DNA of 17,853 nucleotides from Saliniplasma sp046497075 (GTDB taxonomy: Archaea > Thermoplasmatota > Thermoplasmata > Halarchaeoplasmatales > Halarchaeoplasmataceae): positions 1-17,853 of the forward strand of contig JAWOGF010000040.1 in the NCBI GenBank assembly GCA_046497075.1. The letters run 5' to 3'. The notes below the pieces were generated by a model, which saw nothing but the letters and a program-made list of their open reading frames with translations, did not search any database and was not told the origin of the DNA. The translations under genes and the position numbers were made by a program. Positions 1-7,116 of this stretch are shown here, piece by piece. Position 1 is the first letter of the stretch. Each line of letters begins with the position of its first letter.

Positions 1-1561
1 GATAGGTATCGCTAAAAGTTGGGGTGGTATGCACATAGTTTGTAGATTAGAGATGATACCTAAGCTCAGAGAGATATATGGGAGGCCCGAGAAGCCTTTC
101 GCTCTTATGATGCCGGATGTTGAGATCGTTTCTAAATATGCACACGTCGAAAGAAGGGACGTTTTTGAAGGTCCCCGCAGACCTATAATGATCTACAAGA
201 AAAAAGAGTATCGAAAAGATTTTTTAGAATTCGCCGCCCCGGGATTACCTACCGTGGGTATCATGCTTCCTTATACAGGGCTGCATTTTGCTCTATTCGA
301 TAAGATGGACGTTGACGGTCTTGTTATGACCAGTGCTAATCCTCCTGGAGAACCCATGGTAGTTGAAAATGAGGAAGCTTTCGAACTCGGTTTCGAATAC
401 AATCTTCTCCACGATAGGAAGATCGCTAATAGGGTTGACGATTCTCTCATAAGAGCACACGGTGATGATCTAGCGATAATCCGTAGGTCTAGGGGTTACG
501 TACCAGAATATCTGGATTTTTTACCGGGTAAAGTCATGGCCGCAGGTGCGGACCAAAGTGGATGTGTAGCATTTTCTAGGGATGGAAAGATCTATCCAAG
601 CCAATATCTCGGTGATTTGGACTCCTATGGAGCTTCTAAATTTTACAAAGATGCATCGGATCATCTCATTTCTATACTGGGTATCGATGAAGTAAAAGGA
701 GTCGGTGTCGACCTTCATCCAAGATATCGAAGTAGGAGATTGGGAATAGGATATGCAAAAAGGTTAGATTGTGAATATCACGAGATCCAGCATCACTGGG
801 CCCACGGCGCTTCACTTTTATTAGAACATGATATCGAAGAGATCGTAAGTATCAGTGTAGATGGGACTGGATATGGCACTGATGGAAACAGCTGGGGAGG
901 GGAAGTACTGTACTCCACAGCAGAAGATTTTGAACGTGCAGCACACCTTGAGACCTTTCCACTTTTAGGTGGAGAAAAAGCTGTGAAAGATCCAAGAAGA
1001 CTGGTTTTTGCCATACAGCGAAAATTAGGTGTCGATGGGAGTTTCTTCGAAGGCAGGGAAGCTGAGATACTAGATAAACTCATGGGAAATAGTGTAGAAA
1101 CCAGCAGCTTTGGTAGGCTTTTAGATGCCGTTTCATGTTCTTTGGATGTTTGCTGTAAACGAACTTACGAAGGGGAGCCGGCCATGAAATTGGAAAAACT
1201 ACAGATGGAAGGAGATGATGATATAGATTATGAAGTTGGTTTTAAAAAGGGTAAAATTTTGACCTTAGAACCTTTCCTAGAGATGATGTCTGGTGATGAG
1301 AAAAAAGCTGATAAGGCCGCATCTTACATTTCCAGAGTTTCGGAAAAAATTGCAGAAGCAGCTGTCCATACCGCTGAAGAGAAAGATGTTGAAGATATTG
1401 GAATATCCGGCGGTGTTTCCTACAATAAGCCTATTGTTGATAAGATTAGAAAAACGTTAGATAAAAACGGATACAAATTACTAGTACATAACAACATACC
1501 TAACGGAGATATGGGTGTTTCTCTGGGCCAGGCTTACATCGTAGCCCATAAAATACAATAG
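1..1561 (+). CDS. hypF: Carbamoyltransferase HypF, 5'-truncated by window edge
   Basis: HypF makes carbamoyl-adenylate and passes the carbamoyl group to HypE, supplying the cyanide ligands of the [NiFe]-hydrogenase active site. The open frame has no stop before base 2, and the residues ahead of the first Met (…GIAKSWGG) continue the family motif normally seen as KGxGGFHL, so the gene starts upstream and the acylphosphatase and zinc-finger parts are missing here. What remains is most of the YrdC-like domain (EKPFALM near 90-110, VMTSANPPGEP near 325-355) and the whole Kae1-like carbamoyltransferase domain, with the metal-binding HHWAH (HxxxH) at 791-805, VDGTGYGTDG near 860-885 and SGGVSYN near 1408-1428. 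The C-terminus (NGDMGVSLGQA) is complete. It implies that the organism has a [NiFe] hydrogenase, although no structural hydrogenase gene is in the window. The stop is TAG at 1559. Confidence 0.93.
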   Translation, partial: IGIAKSWGGMHIVCRLEMIPKLREIYGRPEKPFALMMPDVEIVSKYAHVERRDVFEGPRRPIMIYKKKEYRKDFLEFAAPGLPTVGIMLPYTGLHFALFDKMDVDGLVMTSANPPGEPMVVENEEAFELGFEYNLLHDRKIANRVDDSLIRAHGDDLAIIRRSRGYVPEYLDFLPGKVMAAGADQSGCVAFSRDGKIYPSQYLGDLDSYGASKFYKDASDHLISILGIDEVKGVGVDLHPRYRSRRLGIGYAKRLDCEYHEIQHHWAHGASLLLEHDIEEIVSISVDGTGYGTDGNSWGGEVLYSTAEDFERAAHLETFPLLGGEKAVKDPRRLVFAIQRKLGVDGSFFEGREAEILDKLMGNSVETSSFGRLLDAVSCSLDVCCKRTYEGEPAMKLEKLQMEGDDDIDYEVGFKKGKILTLEPFLEMMSGDEKKADKAASYISRVSEKIAEAAVHTAEEKDVEDIGISGGVSYNKPIVDKIRKTLDKNGYKLLVHNNIPNGDMGVSLGQAYIVAHKIQ

Positions 1562-1570
1562 ATAGACACC

Positions 1571-1582
1571 AAATTAATATAG
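1571..1582 (+). promoter_or_regulatory. Putative TATA element for the DUF389 gene
   Basis: AAATTAATATAG lies in the 54-bp gap after hypF. An archaeal start about 26 nt downstream would fall near 1603, giving a short leader that contains the AAGGA ribosome site at 1605-1609, 6 nt before the ATG at 1616. This is inferred from spacing only. Confidence 0.35.
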
Positions 1583-1615
1583 ATAGAATAATATACCATC
1601 TATCAAGGAAGCAAG

Positions 1616-2617
1616 ATGCTGCGACTTATCGAGATGCTGATACCCGAGAAGAAGAAAACCGAGGCAGAAAACATTTTGGAAGAGGACAGTAAAGTCTTCG
1701 ACTACTGGTTCGGTAAAATATCCGAGAAAAAAGTCCAGATCAAGATATTAGTAGATGCAGAGAAGAATCAGACTGTTATAGATAAGTTGGAAGACAATTT
1801 TGGAGATTATGAAGGATTTAGATTACTAATGTTCGATGTCGAAGCTTCTCTTCCAGTCCAAGAATCGGAAAAGAAAATTCCAGAAAAAGAGGGAGATGGA
1901 AAAGAAACAAAAGGGGTAAGTAGGGAAGAACTCTATAACTCAGCTATCGATGAGGTAAAATTTTCGACAGTATATATACTTTTAATAGGGTTATCGGCTA
2001 TAGTGGGTTCTATAGGTGTGCTAAGGAGTGATGTAGCAGTGATAATCGGTGCCATGGTCATCGCTCCCATGCTGGGTCCCAATGTTGGCCTTGCACTAGC
2101 TACAACTTTAGCTGACTCAAAATTGGCTAAGAAAGCTTTGAAAGCAAATATATTTGGTATAGTTCTAGGATTTACTATAGCTGTAATCCTAGGACTATTT
2201 CTGACAACAGACCCGACCACATCGCCAGAACTTATGGCTAGGACTAACATAGGATATGGCGATGTTGCTCTTGCTCTAGCTGCTGGAAGTGCTGGGGCAC
2301 TAGCCTACACAAGAGGAATATCAGCAACATTGATCGGAGTCATGGTAGCCCTAGCTTTAGTACCCACTCTTGCAGCCTCTGGTTTATTACTTGGGTCTGG
2401 ATACTATACTTTATCTTTCCTATCCATGATGCTGTTCTTTATCAACCTTATCTGTATCAACCTTTCTGGTGTGTTGACTTTTATTGCTCAGGGTATAGAA
2501 CCTAGTACTTGGTGGGAAGCCGAGAAAGCGAAGAGGTTAACAAAGGAAGCGATAATAATCTGGCTGTCTTTATTACTAGTATTGATAGGCGTGATATTTT
2601 ATCTTAAATCCAGTTAA
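1616..2617 (+). CDS. DUF389 (TIGR00341-type) multi-pass membrane protein
   Basis: This is an uncharacterised membrane protein of the DUF389 family; no biochemical role is established and none can be inferred here. Residues 1-80 form a soluble N-terminal domain that looks ferredoxin-like (repeated beta-alpha pattern, charged). Residues about 85-105 are a charged linker. Residues about 115-333 hold roughly six hydrophobic segments with the family signature GAMVIAPMLGPN at about residues 143-154. The length of 333 aa is usual for the archaeal form. The start at 1616 is supported by AAGGA six bases upstream. The C-terminus ends directly after a membrane segment (…FYLKSS). The gene is co-oriented with hypF but has its own TATA-like element, and it is convergent with the minus-strand genes that follow. 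Its TAA stop overlaps the A-rich run that serves as oligo-T on the other strand. Confidence 0.85.
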   Translation: MLRLIEMLIPEKKKTEAENILEEDSKVFDYWFGKISEKKVQIKILVDAEKNQTVIDKLEDNFGDYEGFRLLMFDVEASLPVQESEKKIPEKEGDGKETKGVSREELYNSAIDEVKFSTVYILLIGLSAIVGSIGVLRSDVAVIIGAMVIAPMLGPNVGLALATTLADSKLAKKALKANIFGIVLGFTIAVILGLFLTTDPTTSPELMARTNIGYGDVALALAAGSAGALAYTRGISATLIGVMVALALVPTLAASGLLLGSGYYTLSFLSMMLFFINLICINLSGVLTFIAQGIEPSTWWEAEKAKRLTKEAIIIWLSLLLVLIGVIFYLKSS

Positions 2618-2630
2618 AAAAAAGAAAAAA
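2618..2630 (-). terminator. Oligo-T terminator of the candidate small RNA
   Basis: On the minus strand the run reads six T, one C, then eight T, extending to 2616 inside the opposite gene's stop codon. It follows directly after the closing stem of the candidate RNA at 2631-2696. Archaeal RNA polymerase terminates at such U tracts. The two features together make a convincing 3' end. Confidence 0.65.
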
Positions 2631-2696
2631 GGGGAGGGCTAGGTCGGGAAGGATGGTGGGATGGGATGCACTCTAACCTACTAGCCCCGGTTCCCC
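2631..2696 (-). ncRNA. Candidate structured small RNA, 66 nt plus U tail, family unknown
   Basis: Read on the minus strand, the RNA begins GGGGAACCGGGGCUAG and ends GACCUAGCCCUCCCC. G1-A5 pair with U62-C66, and G10-G16 pair with C55-C61, leaving a four-base bulge (ACCG) on the 5' side: 12 bp in all, mostly G-C. The enclosed 38-nt loop is C-rich with repeated AUCCC/AUCC/UUCCC and CCACC. A BRE-like GCAAAA and a TATA-like box (2720-2730) lie 24-30 nt upstream of G1, the canonical archaeal spacing, and an oligo-T tract follows at once. This G+C island stands out sharply in an AT-rich gap. It is not a tRNA or a C/D or H/ACA guide by any signature I can see. The function is unknown; the C-rich loop could pair with purine-rich ribosome sites (inference). 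Confidence 0.6.
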
Positions 2697-2719
2697 AATA
2701 CTAAAATTCTCATAGGATA

Positions 2720-2735
2720 ATTTATATTTTGCGGT
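2720..2735 (-). promoter_or_regulatory. BRE/TATA promoter of the candidate small RNA
   Basis: The minus strand reads GCAAAATATAAAT. GCAAAA fits the archaeal BRE pattern RNWAAW, and ATATAAAT the TATA box. The centre of the box is about 27 nt from the G-run that begins the RNA at 2696. Confidence 0.55.
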
Positions 2736-2838
2736 AAAGTTATTGATAATTAGGAAATATCTATATATATACATGTGTATGCTAACGAAATTAACCCTTA
2801 TTATAGCATCATCTAAAATATAATGAATACAATAATAC

Positions 2839-2851
2839 AAAAAGAAAAAGA
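2839..2851 (-). terminator. Oligo-T tract downstream of radA
   Basis: About 43 nt after the radA stop, the minus strand carries five T, one C, five T, the same pattern as the tract after the small RNA. It probably ends the radA transcript and so separates it from the small RNA, which has its own promoter further on. Confidence 0.45.
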
Positions 2852-2893
2852 GGAAAGGGTATCCAGATAAAGTAAATAGCTATCTTTAATCTT

Positions 2894-3847
2894 TTATCCC
2901 TTGACCCCACCTTCAACTATACGTATGACAGCCTCTCCTTCAGGCATGTTAGGTGAATCCACTAATCGTGCGATACGCTTGTTCCCTTTAGATTTTCTCA
3001 GATATATTCTAAATGTAGCGGTATGGCCCAATATGTTTCCACCTATTGGTTTCGTAGGATCCCCAAAGAACTGATCTGGATTAGACGTGACTTGATTTGT
3101 TACGATGATAGCTGCATTGTGCCTATCTGCAAATTTAAGCAACTTGTGTAGATGTTTGTTCAATGTCTGCTGTCTCTCAGCGAGTGCTCCTCTTCCAACG
3201 TATTCAGCCCTGAAATGAGATGTTAAAGAATCCACAATAAGAAGTTTGATCGGACTGTCCTCCCCCATCTCTAGAGCTTTATCAGCTAACAGCATCTGAT
3301 GATGTGTATTGAAGGCTCTCGCGATATGGATCTTAGGTAGTACTTCCTGTGGATCTATATCATCATCCTCAGCGATCTGGATGATCCTTTCAGGTCTGAA
3401 ACTGTTTTCGGTATCGATTATCACTACCTCGCCTTCTAAACCACCTTCATCAGCAGGTAGAGTAGCATTTACAGCTAACTGGTGTGCTAACTGGGTTTTA
3501 CCGGAACCGAATTCTCCATAAAATTCCGTTATAGAACGGGTTTCTATACCTCCGCCTAAGAGGTCATCAAAAGATTCTGCTCCAGTCGATAATTTTCCGA
3601 TTTCTTTCCTTTTTTGTAAAACCTGGTCACCTGTTTCGAACCCTCCGATATCTGCAGCTTTCTTGGCAGCATTGATGATCTTTCCAGCTGTAGCCTCGCC
3701 TATCTCAGCCACATCGGCGAGCACTCTAGGTGACTCGACACCGATAGCCATCAGATCTTTGTAACCTGCGTCCATGAGCTTCTCTGCAGTTGCGGGTCCT
3801 ACTCCTGGCAACTCTTTTATTTCATCTTCGCTCATTTTATCGACCAT
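2894..3847 (-). CDS. radA: DNA repair and recombination protein RadA
   Basis: RadA is the archaeal RecA/Rad51 recombinase: it forms ATP-dependent filaments on single-stranded DNA and drives strand exchange. Residues 8-60 hold the helix-hairpin-helix domain (ELPGVGPATAEKL). The ATPase core follows, with Walker A GEFGSGKT (about 115-122), Walker B LLIVDSL (about 202-208) and the L1/L2 loop region. The length of 317 aa is typical. The ATG at 3847 is used here. A second ATG at 3835 gives MSEDEIKELPG, which fits homologues equally well, and the TATA-like bases at 3858-3871 would place the transcript start near 3836-3842, favouring the second as a nearly leaderless start. The gap of 72 bp from archease suggests a separate transcript. 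No residue needed for catalysis appears lost. Confidence 0.95.
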   Translation of the reverse strand: MVDKMSEDEIKELPGVGPATAEKLMDAGYKDLMAIGVESPRVLADVAEIGEATAGKIINAAKKAADIGGFETGDQVLQKRKEIGKLSTGAESFDDLLGGGIETRSITEFYGEFGSGKTQLAHQLAVNATLPADEGGLEGEVVIIDTENSFRPERIIQIAEDDDIDPQEVLPKIHIARAFNTHHQMLLADKALEMGEDSPIKLLIVDSLTSHFRAEYVGRGALAERQQTLNKHLHKLLKFADRHNAAIIVTNQVTSNPDQFFGDPTKPIGGNILGHTATFRIYLRKSKGNKRIARLVDSPNMPEGEAVIRIVEGGVKG

Positions 3848-3919
3848 CTTTAGAGGCTTTTATGTTATTAACCTTTCTTTCGGAGGTGAGTGAAAGTGAA
3901 ACACGTATCGATCAAAATA

Positions 3920-4330
3920 TCATACATCGAATATCACTTTAACTTCACCCTCTGGATCAGCTAAGATATCGTGGTATGAAACCGCTTTTATTTCGGTGAA
4001 GAACTTATGCTTATCTAAATCGAGCTTTTCTCCCTTCACGATCGCTTGTAGTTCCTTCTGTTCGTTTGAACTTAAATCTACGGTGAATTCAGATAAGAGT
4101 ACATCTTTTACTTCATGGATATATACCAACTCAGATAAAAAATCTACAAGCAATTCATCCCATTCCTCACTATCTAAATTCAATTTGTATTCTTCAACCG
4201 ATTCTACCTTATCTAGATCTGTCATGATACTGAACATACCCCTAGCAGCTTCCTGAAAAGCTTCATCTAGATCACTACCCAATGCGTGTATCCCTACATC
4301 TGCGGTATGTTCAATGATCTCAAATGTCAT
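3920..4330 (-). CDS. Archease, RtcB RNA-ligase activating protein
   Basis: Archease promotes guanylylation and multiple turnover of the RNA ligase RtcB, which joins tRNA exon halves after intron removal. Visible family signs are the N-terminal EHTADVGIHA block, the FSIMTD segment, the KAVSYHDI block near the C-terminus, and the terminal VIFDV, where the family ends in an acidic metal-binding residue. I place the start at the ATG at 4330 (MTFEIIEHTADVG), which matches the usual archease N-terminus. An in-frame ATG at 4348 overlaps the TGA of the upstream PPC gene as ATGA and would add six residues. The 4-bp overlap or 14-bp spacing implies cotranscription with the PPC protein. RtcB itself is not in the window. 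Confidence 0.93.
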   Translation of the reverse strand: MTFEIIEHTADVGIHALGSDLDEAFQEAARGMFSIMTDLDKVESVEEYKLNLDSEEWDELLVDFLSELVYIHEVKDVLLSEFTVDLSSNEQKELQAIVKGEKLDLDKHKFFTEIKAVSYHDILADPEGEVKVIFDV

Positions 4331-4344
4331 ATCTATTGCCCTGA

Positions 4345-4764
4345 TCATCTAATGGCGAGTAGAGTCATCTCTAATACCTCATCCAACTCTCTACTCATAT
4401 CGATCTCGTTAAATACTAACATGGTGATCTCATTGACGTTGAAAACTCTACCACCTTCCAAATGTCCGCCCTTAACATCGTGATCTGGCCCTGAAACTTC
4501 AGCATGGATATGTATCGATCCCTCGACTGTAAAGCTTCCTTTCACGGATAGTAGTTCCATAGGTTCAGTATACTCCTTCCATTCATACTCCCCAGTTTCA
4601 CTATTATAGTAACCGAGTTTAAAATCCCTTATCATACCGATGCCCGATATCACCATAGCACATCTCTCTTCTATGCTATCTAGTATTTCTGTCAGGGAAT
4701 CGAAAAAATCTGTACCATCATCCAGTTTTGCAACCAATATATTACCCTCTTTTTCGAACTGCAT
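4345..4764 (-). CDS. PPC/DUF296 domain protein, putative DNA-binding
   Basis: This is a single-domain PPC (DUF296) protein of about 139 aa. The fold forms trimers and is the plant AT-hook partner domain; stand-alone archaeal and bacterial versions are annotated as DNA-binding, but their role is not established. Evidence is the run VISGIGMIRDFKLGYY (about residues 36-51), the metal-site-like HIHAEVSG, and GGHLEGGRV, the most conserved block. The start at ATG 4764 (MQFEKEGNILVAKL) matches the domain boundary. An upstream in-frame GTG at 4788 would add eight hydrophobic residues and is less likely. It overlaps archease by ATGA if the longer archease start is used, so the two are probably translated together. 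The gap to the upstream nuclease gene is 43 bp. Confidence 0.82.
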   Translation of the reverse strand: MQFEKEGNILVAKLDDGTDFFDSLTEILDSIEERCAMVISGIGMIRDFKLGYYNSETGEYEWKEYTEPMELLSVKGSFTVEGSIHIHAEVSGPDHDVKGGHLEGGRVFNVNEITMLVFNEIDMSRELDEVLEMTLLAIR

Positions 4765-4807
4765 ATTTATCAAAAAGGTAATAAGCACTAGGGGTTAATA
4801 ATTGTAG

Positions 4808-5755
4808 TCATTTTTTTAGTGGTTCAGCTTCTATATCTAACTCCTCTTCTACAATCTCTGCGAATTCTTCATCGCTGCCGTGCACCGTTAAAACTCTAGA
4901 AGGATCACACTCTTCAACGAACTCAAGTAGTTCATCGAATCCTGCATGATCTGAAAAAGGGAACTGTGCGTCAATATCCATAGAATTGAAGTATGGGTAA
5001 AAAGCACACCAACCTGAAAGATAAGCTGAAGAACCGTTCCTCTTCCTGGATATTCGGGCTATATCGCCTATAGGTCTCTTTATTTCACCGGGGGGTACCA
5101 CAGCAGTAAAGTTACCATCGAAACCATCGGATAATCGATATTTCAATCCCTGATCATATTTGTTGTAAACCTCGCAGAGTTCCGCTATATCTTCTGTTAC
5201 GTAAGGGACTTCTCCTAATTCATTCAACAGCGCTATAACTTCTTGTGCCTTACCGAATTTGTATGCCCCGAACACCACAGGTCCTTCTTCCAACTGCTGC
5301 TTGGTCCACGCCATGAAATCATCTGTAACACCATCCTTGTGAGGTAACCGGTAACTGGGTTTTCCGTAAGTCGACTCTATTATCAAGGTTTCACAATCGT
5401 AAGGCACCGCTCTTTTACAGGTTTTCCCACCATAAGGATTGAAATCACCCGTGTATAGTATATTCTCAACCTGAACCATCGACGAACCAAAAACGTGGCC
5501 GGCCGGATATAATGTGACTTCGAAACCCCCTATCTCTCTAGGAAATCCATAATGCATCCCTTCACCTCTTTTTTCACCCTTTCTTACTTCCAATATATCC
5601 AATGTAGGCATGGTCATGTAAGCATCCTTTGTAAGGTGGTCTAGATGACCGTGGGTGACCACCCCTATATTACTCTGCTTAGAGGGATCTAAAATTATCT
5701 TTCTTTCTCCATCTTCGATACAAATTCCGCTCTCGTATTTGATCTCCATATCCAT
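4808..5755 (-). CDS. MBL-fold/beta-CASP-type nuclease (CPSF73/RNase J-like, short form)
   Basis: This is a predicted metal-dependent nuclease of the metallo-beta-lactamase superfamily, most like the beta-CASP exonuclease group (COG1236-type) that processes RNA 3' ends or acts with DNA ligases. Metal-binding motifs are visible: THGHLDH (about residues 34-40), AGHVFGSS (about 85-92), YTGDF (about 101-105), and the later FPFSDHAG (about 266-273) and VHGS (about 292-295) that stand for the C-terminal His motifs. At 315 aa it is shorter than archaeal aCPSF1 and lacks N-terminal KH domains, so it belongs to the small stand-alone group; the nucleic-acid substrate cannot be told. The start at 5755 has GAAGGT four bases upstream, while ATG 5749 is possible. 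It follows the zinc-ribbon gene by 11 bp, so the two are one transcript. Confidence 0.8.
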   Translation of the reverse strand: MDMEIKYESGICIEDGERKIILDPSKQSNIGVVTHGHLDHLTKDAYMTMPTLDILEVRKGEKRGEGMHYGFPREIGGFEVTLYPAGHVFGSSMVQVENILYTGDFNPYGGKTCKRAVPYDCETLIIESTYGKPSYRLPHKDGVTDDFMAWTKQQLEEGPVVFGAYKFGKAQEVIALLNELGEVPYVTEDIAELCEVYNKYDQGLKYRLSDGFDGNFTAVVPPGEIKRPIGDIARISRKRNGSSAYLSGWCAFYPYFNSMDIDAQFPFSDHAGFDELLEFVEECDPSRVLTVHGSDEEFAEIVEEELDIEAEPLKK

Positions 5756-5766
5756 CTCTACCTTCT

Positions 5767-6162
5767 TTATTTATCGTATTCGAACCTGTAACGCGTTGGT
5801 ACTCTTTTCTTCATGGTGGTCCAATAGGGGCATTCAGTACACTCGTAACCAAGAGTTACGGTCCCGCCGTATATGGTTTCGTTCTTGGTCATATCCAGTT
5901 TTCCACCACATACGGGACATCTACCTTTGAACTCGCCTTTCTTGTCCGCTCTTCGAGCTTCGATCTTCGTGTTTATTAAAGGTGACCTCACAGCGATCTT
6001 CCGAACTCTAGGTCTACTGACAGTATAATCTGGATTTTTGATCTGAAGCTCCTTGATAACCAAATTCCTCAGTTTGTTGAGAGAATTGATACCCTTCGTC
6101 CTTTTCATAACATTCTCTAGTGCATCCCTTATCTCATCGTCGTCCGGTATGGAATAGGGCAT
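5767..6162 (-). CDS. Conserved archaeal zinc-ribbon protein, function unknown
   Basis: I do not recognise a named family. The 131-residue protein has a basic, helical N-terminal half (residues 1-75, with RPRVRKIAVRS near 51-61). A C-terminal zinc ribbon follows, with two Cys pairs CPVCGG (about 82-87) and CTECPYW (about 107-113), then TRYRFEYDK at the end. The basic charge plus one zinc ribbon suggests a nucleic-acid or ribosome-associated protein (inference). It is the first gene of an apparent transcript continuing into the MBL nuclease 11 bp downstream, which points to RNA or DNA metabolism. A TATA-like AAATTTAAA lies about 28 nt before the ATG, so translation is probably leaderless; no ribosome site is visible. 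Confidence 0.75.
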   Translation of the reverse strand: MPYSIPDDDEIRDALENVMKRTKGINSLNKLRNLVIKELQIKNPDYTVSRPRVRKIAVRSPLINTKIEARRADKKGEFKGRCPVCGGKLDMTKNETIYGGTVTLGYECTECPYWTTMKKRVPTRYRFEYDK

Positions 6163-6184
6163 CGAAAAGGTATAGAAGGAAAGT

Positions 6185-6195
6185 TACTTTAAATT
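6185..6195 (-). promoter_or_regulatory. TATA element for the zinc-ribbon gene
   Basis: The minus strand reads AAATTTAAAGT, centred about 28 nt before the ATG at 6162. This predicts a leaderless or nearly leaderless transcript. Confidence 0.4.
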
Positions 6196-6202
6196 TACTT
6201 AT

Positions 6203-6259
6203 CATTTGTTCCTTTTATTTTCATTAGTTCCTTTTATTTTCATTTGTTCCTTTTATACA
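6203..6259. repeat. Three tandem 19-bp repeats spanning the ribH stop codon
   Basis: Units at 6203-6221, 6222-6240 and 6241-6259 read CATTWGTTCCTTTTATTTT on the plus strand. The middle unit differs at one base, and the last unit diverges in its final three bases. On the minus strand each unit reads AAAAGGAACWAATGAAAAT, so each carries a purine-rich AAGGA and an ATGA. The ribH stop TGA (6242-6240) spans the boundary between units two and three, so the last codons of ribH are part of the array and units one and two are extra downstream copies. Confidence 0.85.
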
Positions 6260-6647
6260 TCTTAACAGTACTTTCAACTGCGTCTTTAGCCCTTTCTATC
6301 CTCTCTTCTGCCTGTAGACGGCTCATCCCAGGTCCGGTTATACCTAGACTGACAGGTTTATCATATTCCAAAGACAGATCGGTTATCTTTCTAGCCGCAT
6401 GTGAAATCACAGTTTCATCATGTTTCGTTTCACCTTTAATCACCGTTCCAAGAGTCACTACACCATCGATGTCATCACTTTTCAGCAGGTCTTTGATAGC
6501 CAGCGGCATATCGAAGACACCCGGTACATGTACTATCTCTGAAACCTCGACTCCCAGGAACTTACAGTGTTCCTTCGCCCTTTCCAGCATCATGCTGGTT
6601 ATGTCGTAATTAAATTCCGAAACAACTATTCCTATCTTCATATCCAT
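6240..6647 (-). CDS. ribH: 6,7-dimethyl-8-ribityllumazine synthase
   Basis: RibH condenses 3,4-dihydroxy-2-butanone 4-phosphate with 5-amino-6-ribitylaminouracil to give lumazine, the direct precursor of riboflavin. Family motifs are VVSEFNYDIT (substrate pocket, about residues 8-17), VPGVFDMP (about 41-48), LGTVIKGETKHDE with the catalytic His (about 66-78) and GITGPGMSRLQAEER (about 103-117). At 135 aa it is short, as in archaeal enzymes. The start ATG at 6647 is 4 bases after the ribC stop; an ATG at 6641 is an alternative, and the GGAG at 6658-6661 can serve both. It is the last gene of the rib operon. Its final residues (KRNK) are encoded within a 19-bp tandem repeat. Confidence 0.95.
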   Translation of the reverse strand: MDMKIGIVVSEFNYDITSMMLERAKEHCKFLGVEVSEIVHVPGVFDMPLAIKDLLKSDDIDGVVTLGTVIKGETKHDETVISHAARKITDLSLEYDKPVSLGITGPGMSRLQAEERIERAKDAVESTVKMYKRNK

Positions 6648-6651
6648 TATA

Positions 6652-7116
6652 TCATCTCTCCAAAGGTCCTACATCCGGATGACCTTCCCTTTCACCCATA
6701 CCCGCCATCTCATGCAGGCGTTCAGGTCTGAAAAGGAGATCGTAAACATTCAAAGCGTGTTCCCTAGCCCTTTTATCCGCCAGGTCGGCTAATTCATCTT
6801 CAGTATCCGCCTCATCTTCATGAACGAACACTTCCAATATATGAGTATCATGTTTCAACTCAACATTTAATATTGCACGGGAAGCCTGATCGGCACACTG
6901 TTTATCTATGGGTTCCGGTCCCGGCATACCCAGTGCTAGTACTATATCACAATCAGATTTTATAAGCTTTTGACAGGCTATAGCTAAGTCTTTGATACCT
7001 GGAACCGTATAACGTTCTATGACAAATCCAGTACCCGTTTTCTGAAGTTCATCCTCCGCACTGCGGAACATATCGTATCTAGCAAAGGTGGTATCAGCGA
7101 TGCCTATCTTCTTCAT
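6652..7116 (-). CDS. ribC: Archaeal-type riboflavin synthase
   Basis: This enzyme dismutates two lumazine molecules into riboflavin plus the pyrimidine, which RibH reuses. The archaeal RibC is unrelated to bacterial RibE but homologous to lumazine synthase, and this 154-residue protein shows its pattern: IGIADTTFARYDM at the N-terminus, VPGIKDLAIA (about 38-47), LALGMPGPEPID (about 61-72) and a C-terminal LRPERLHEM-like segment (LFRPERLHEM). The start ATG at 7116 is set by GGGTGG about 8 bases upstream and by ATGA overlap with the ribL stop; the open frame extends 14 codons further upstream but without family similarity. The 4-bp overlap with ribL and the 4-bp gap to ribH mean tight cotranscription and probable translational coupling. 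Confidence 0.94.
   Translation of the reverse strand: MKKIGIADTTFARYDMFRSAEDELQKTGTGFVIERYTVPGIKDLAIACQKLIKSDCDIVLALGMPGPEPIDKQCADQASRAILNVELKHDTHILEVFVHEDEADTEDELADLADKRAREHALNVYDLLFRPERLHEMAGMGEREGHPDVGPLER

Noticed and set aside
1561..1604. GATAGA repeats and a 6-bp inverted repeat before the DUF389 gene
   Set aside because: The arms are short and AT-rich, and similar matches are expected by chance; no clear placement relative to the promoter.
2631..2696. Plus-strand similarity to the 5' end of archaeal SRP RNA (GGGCTAGGTCGGG)
   Set aside because: SRP RNA is about 300 nt with a long helix and a conserved helix 8; only 66 G+C-rich bases are present here, followed by AT-rich sequence, and the promoter and terminator signals are on the other strand.
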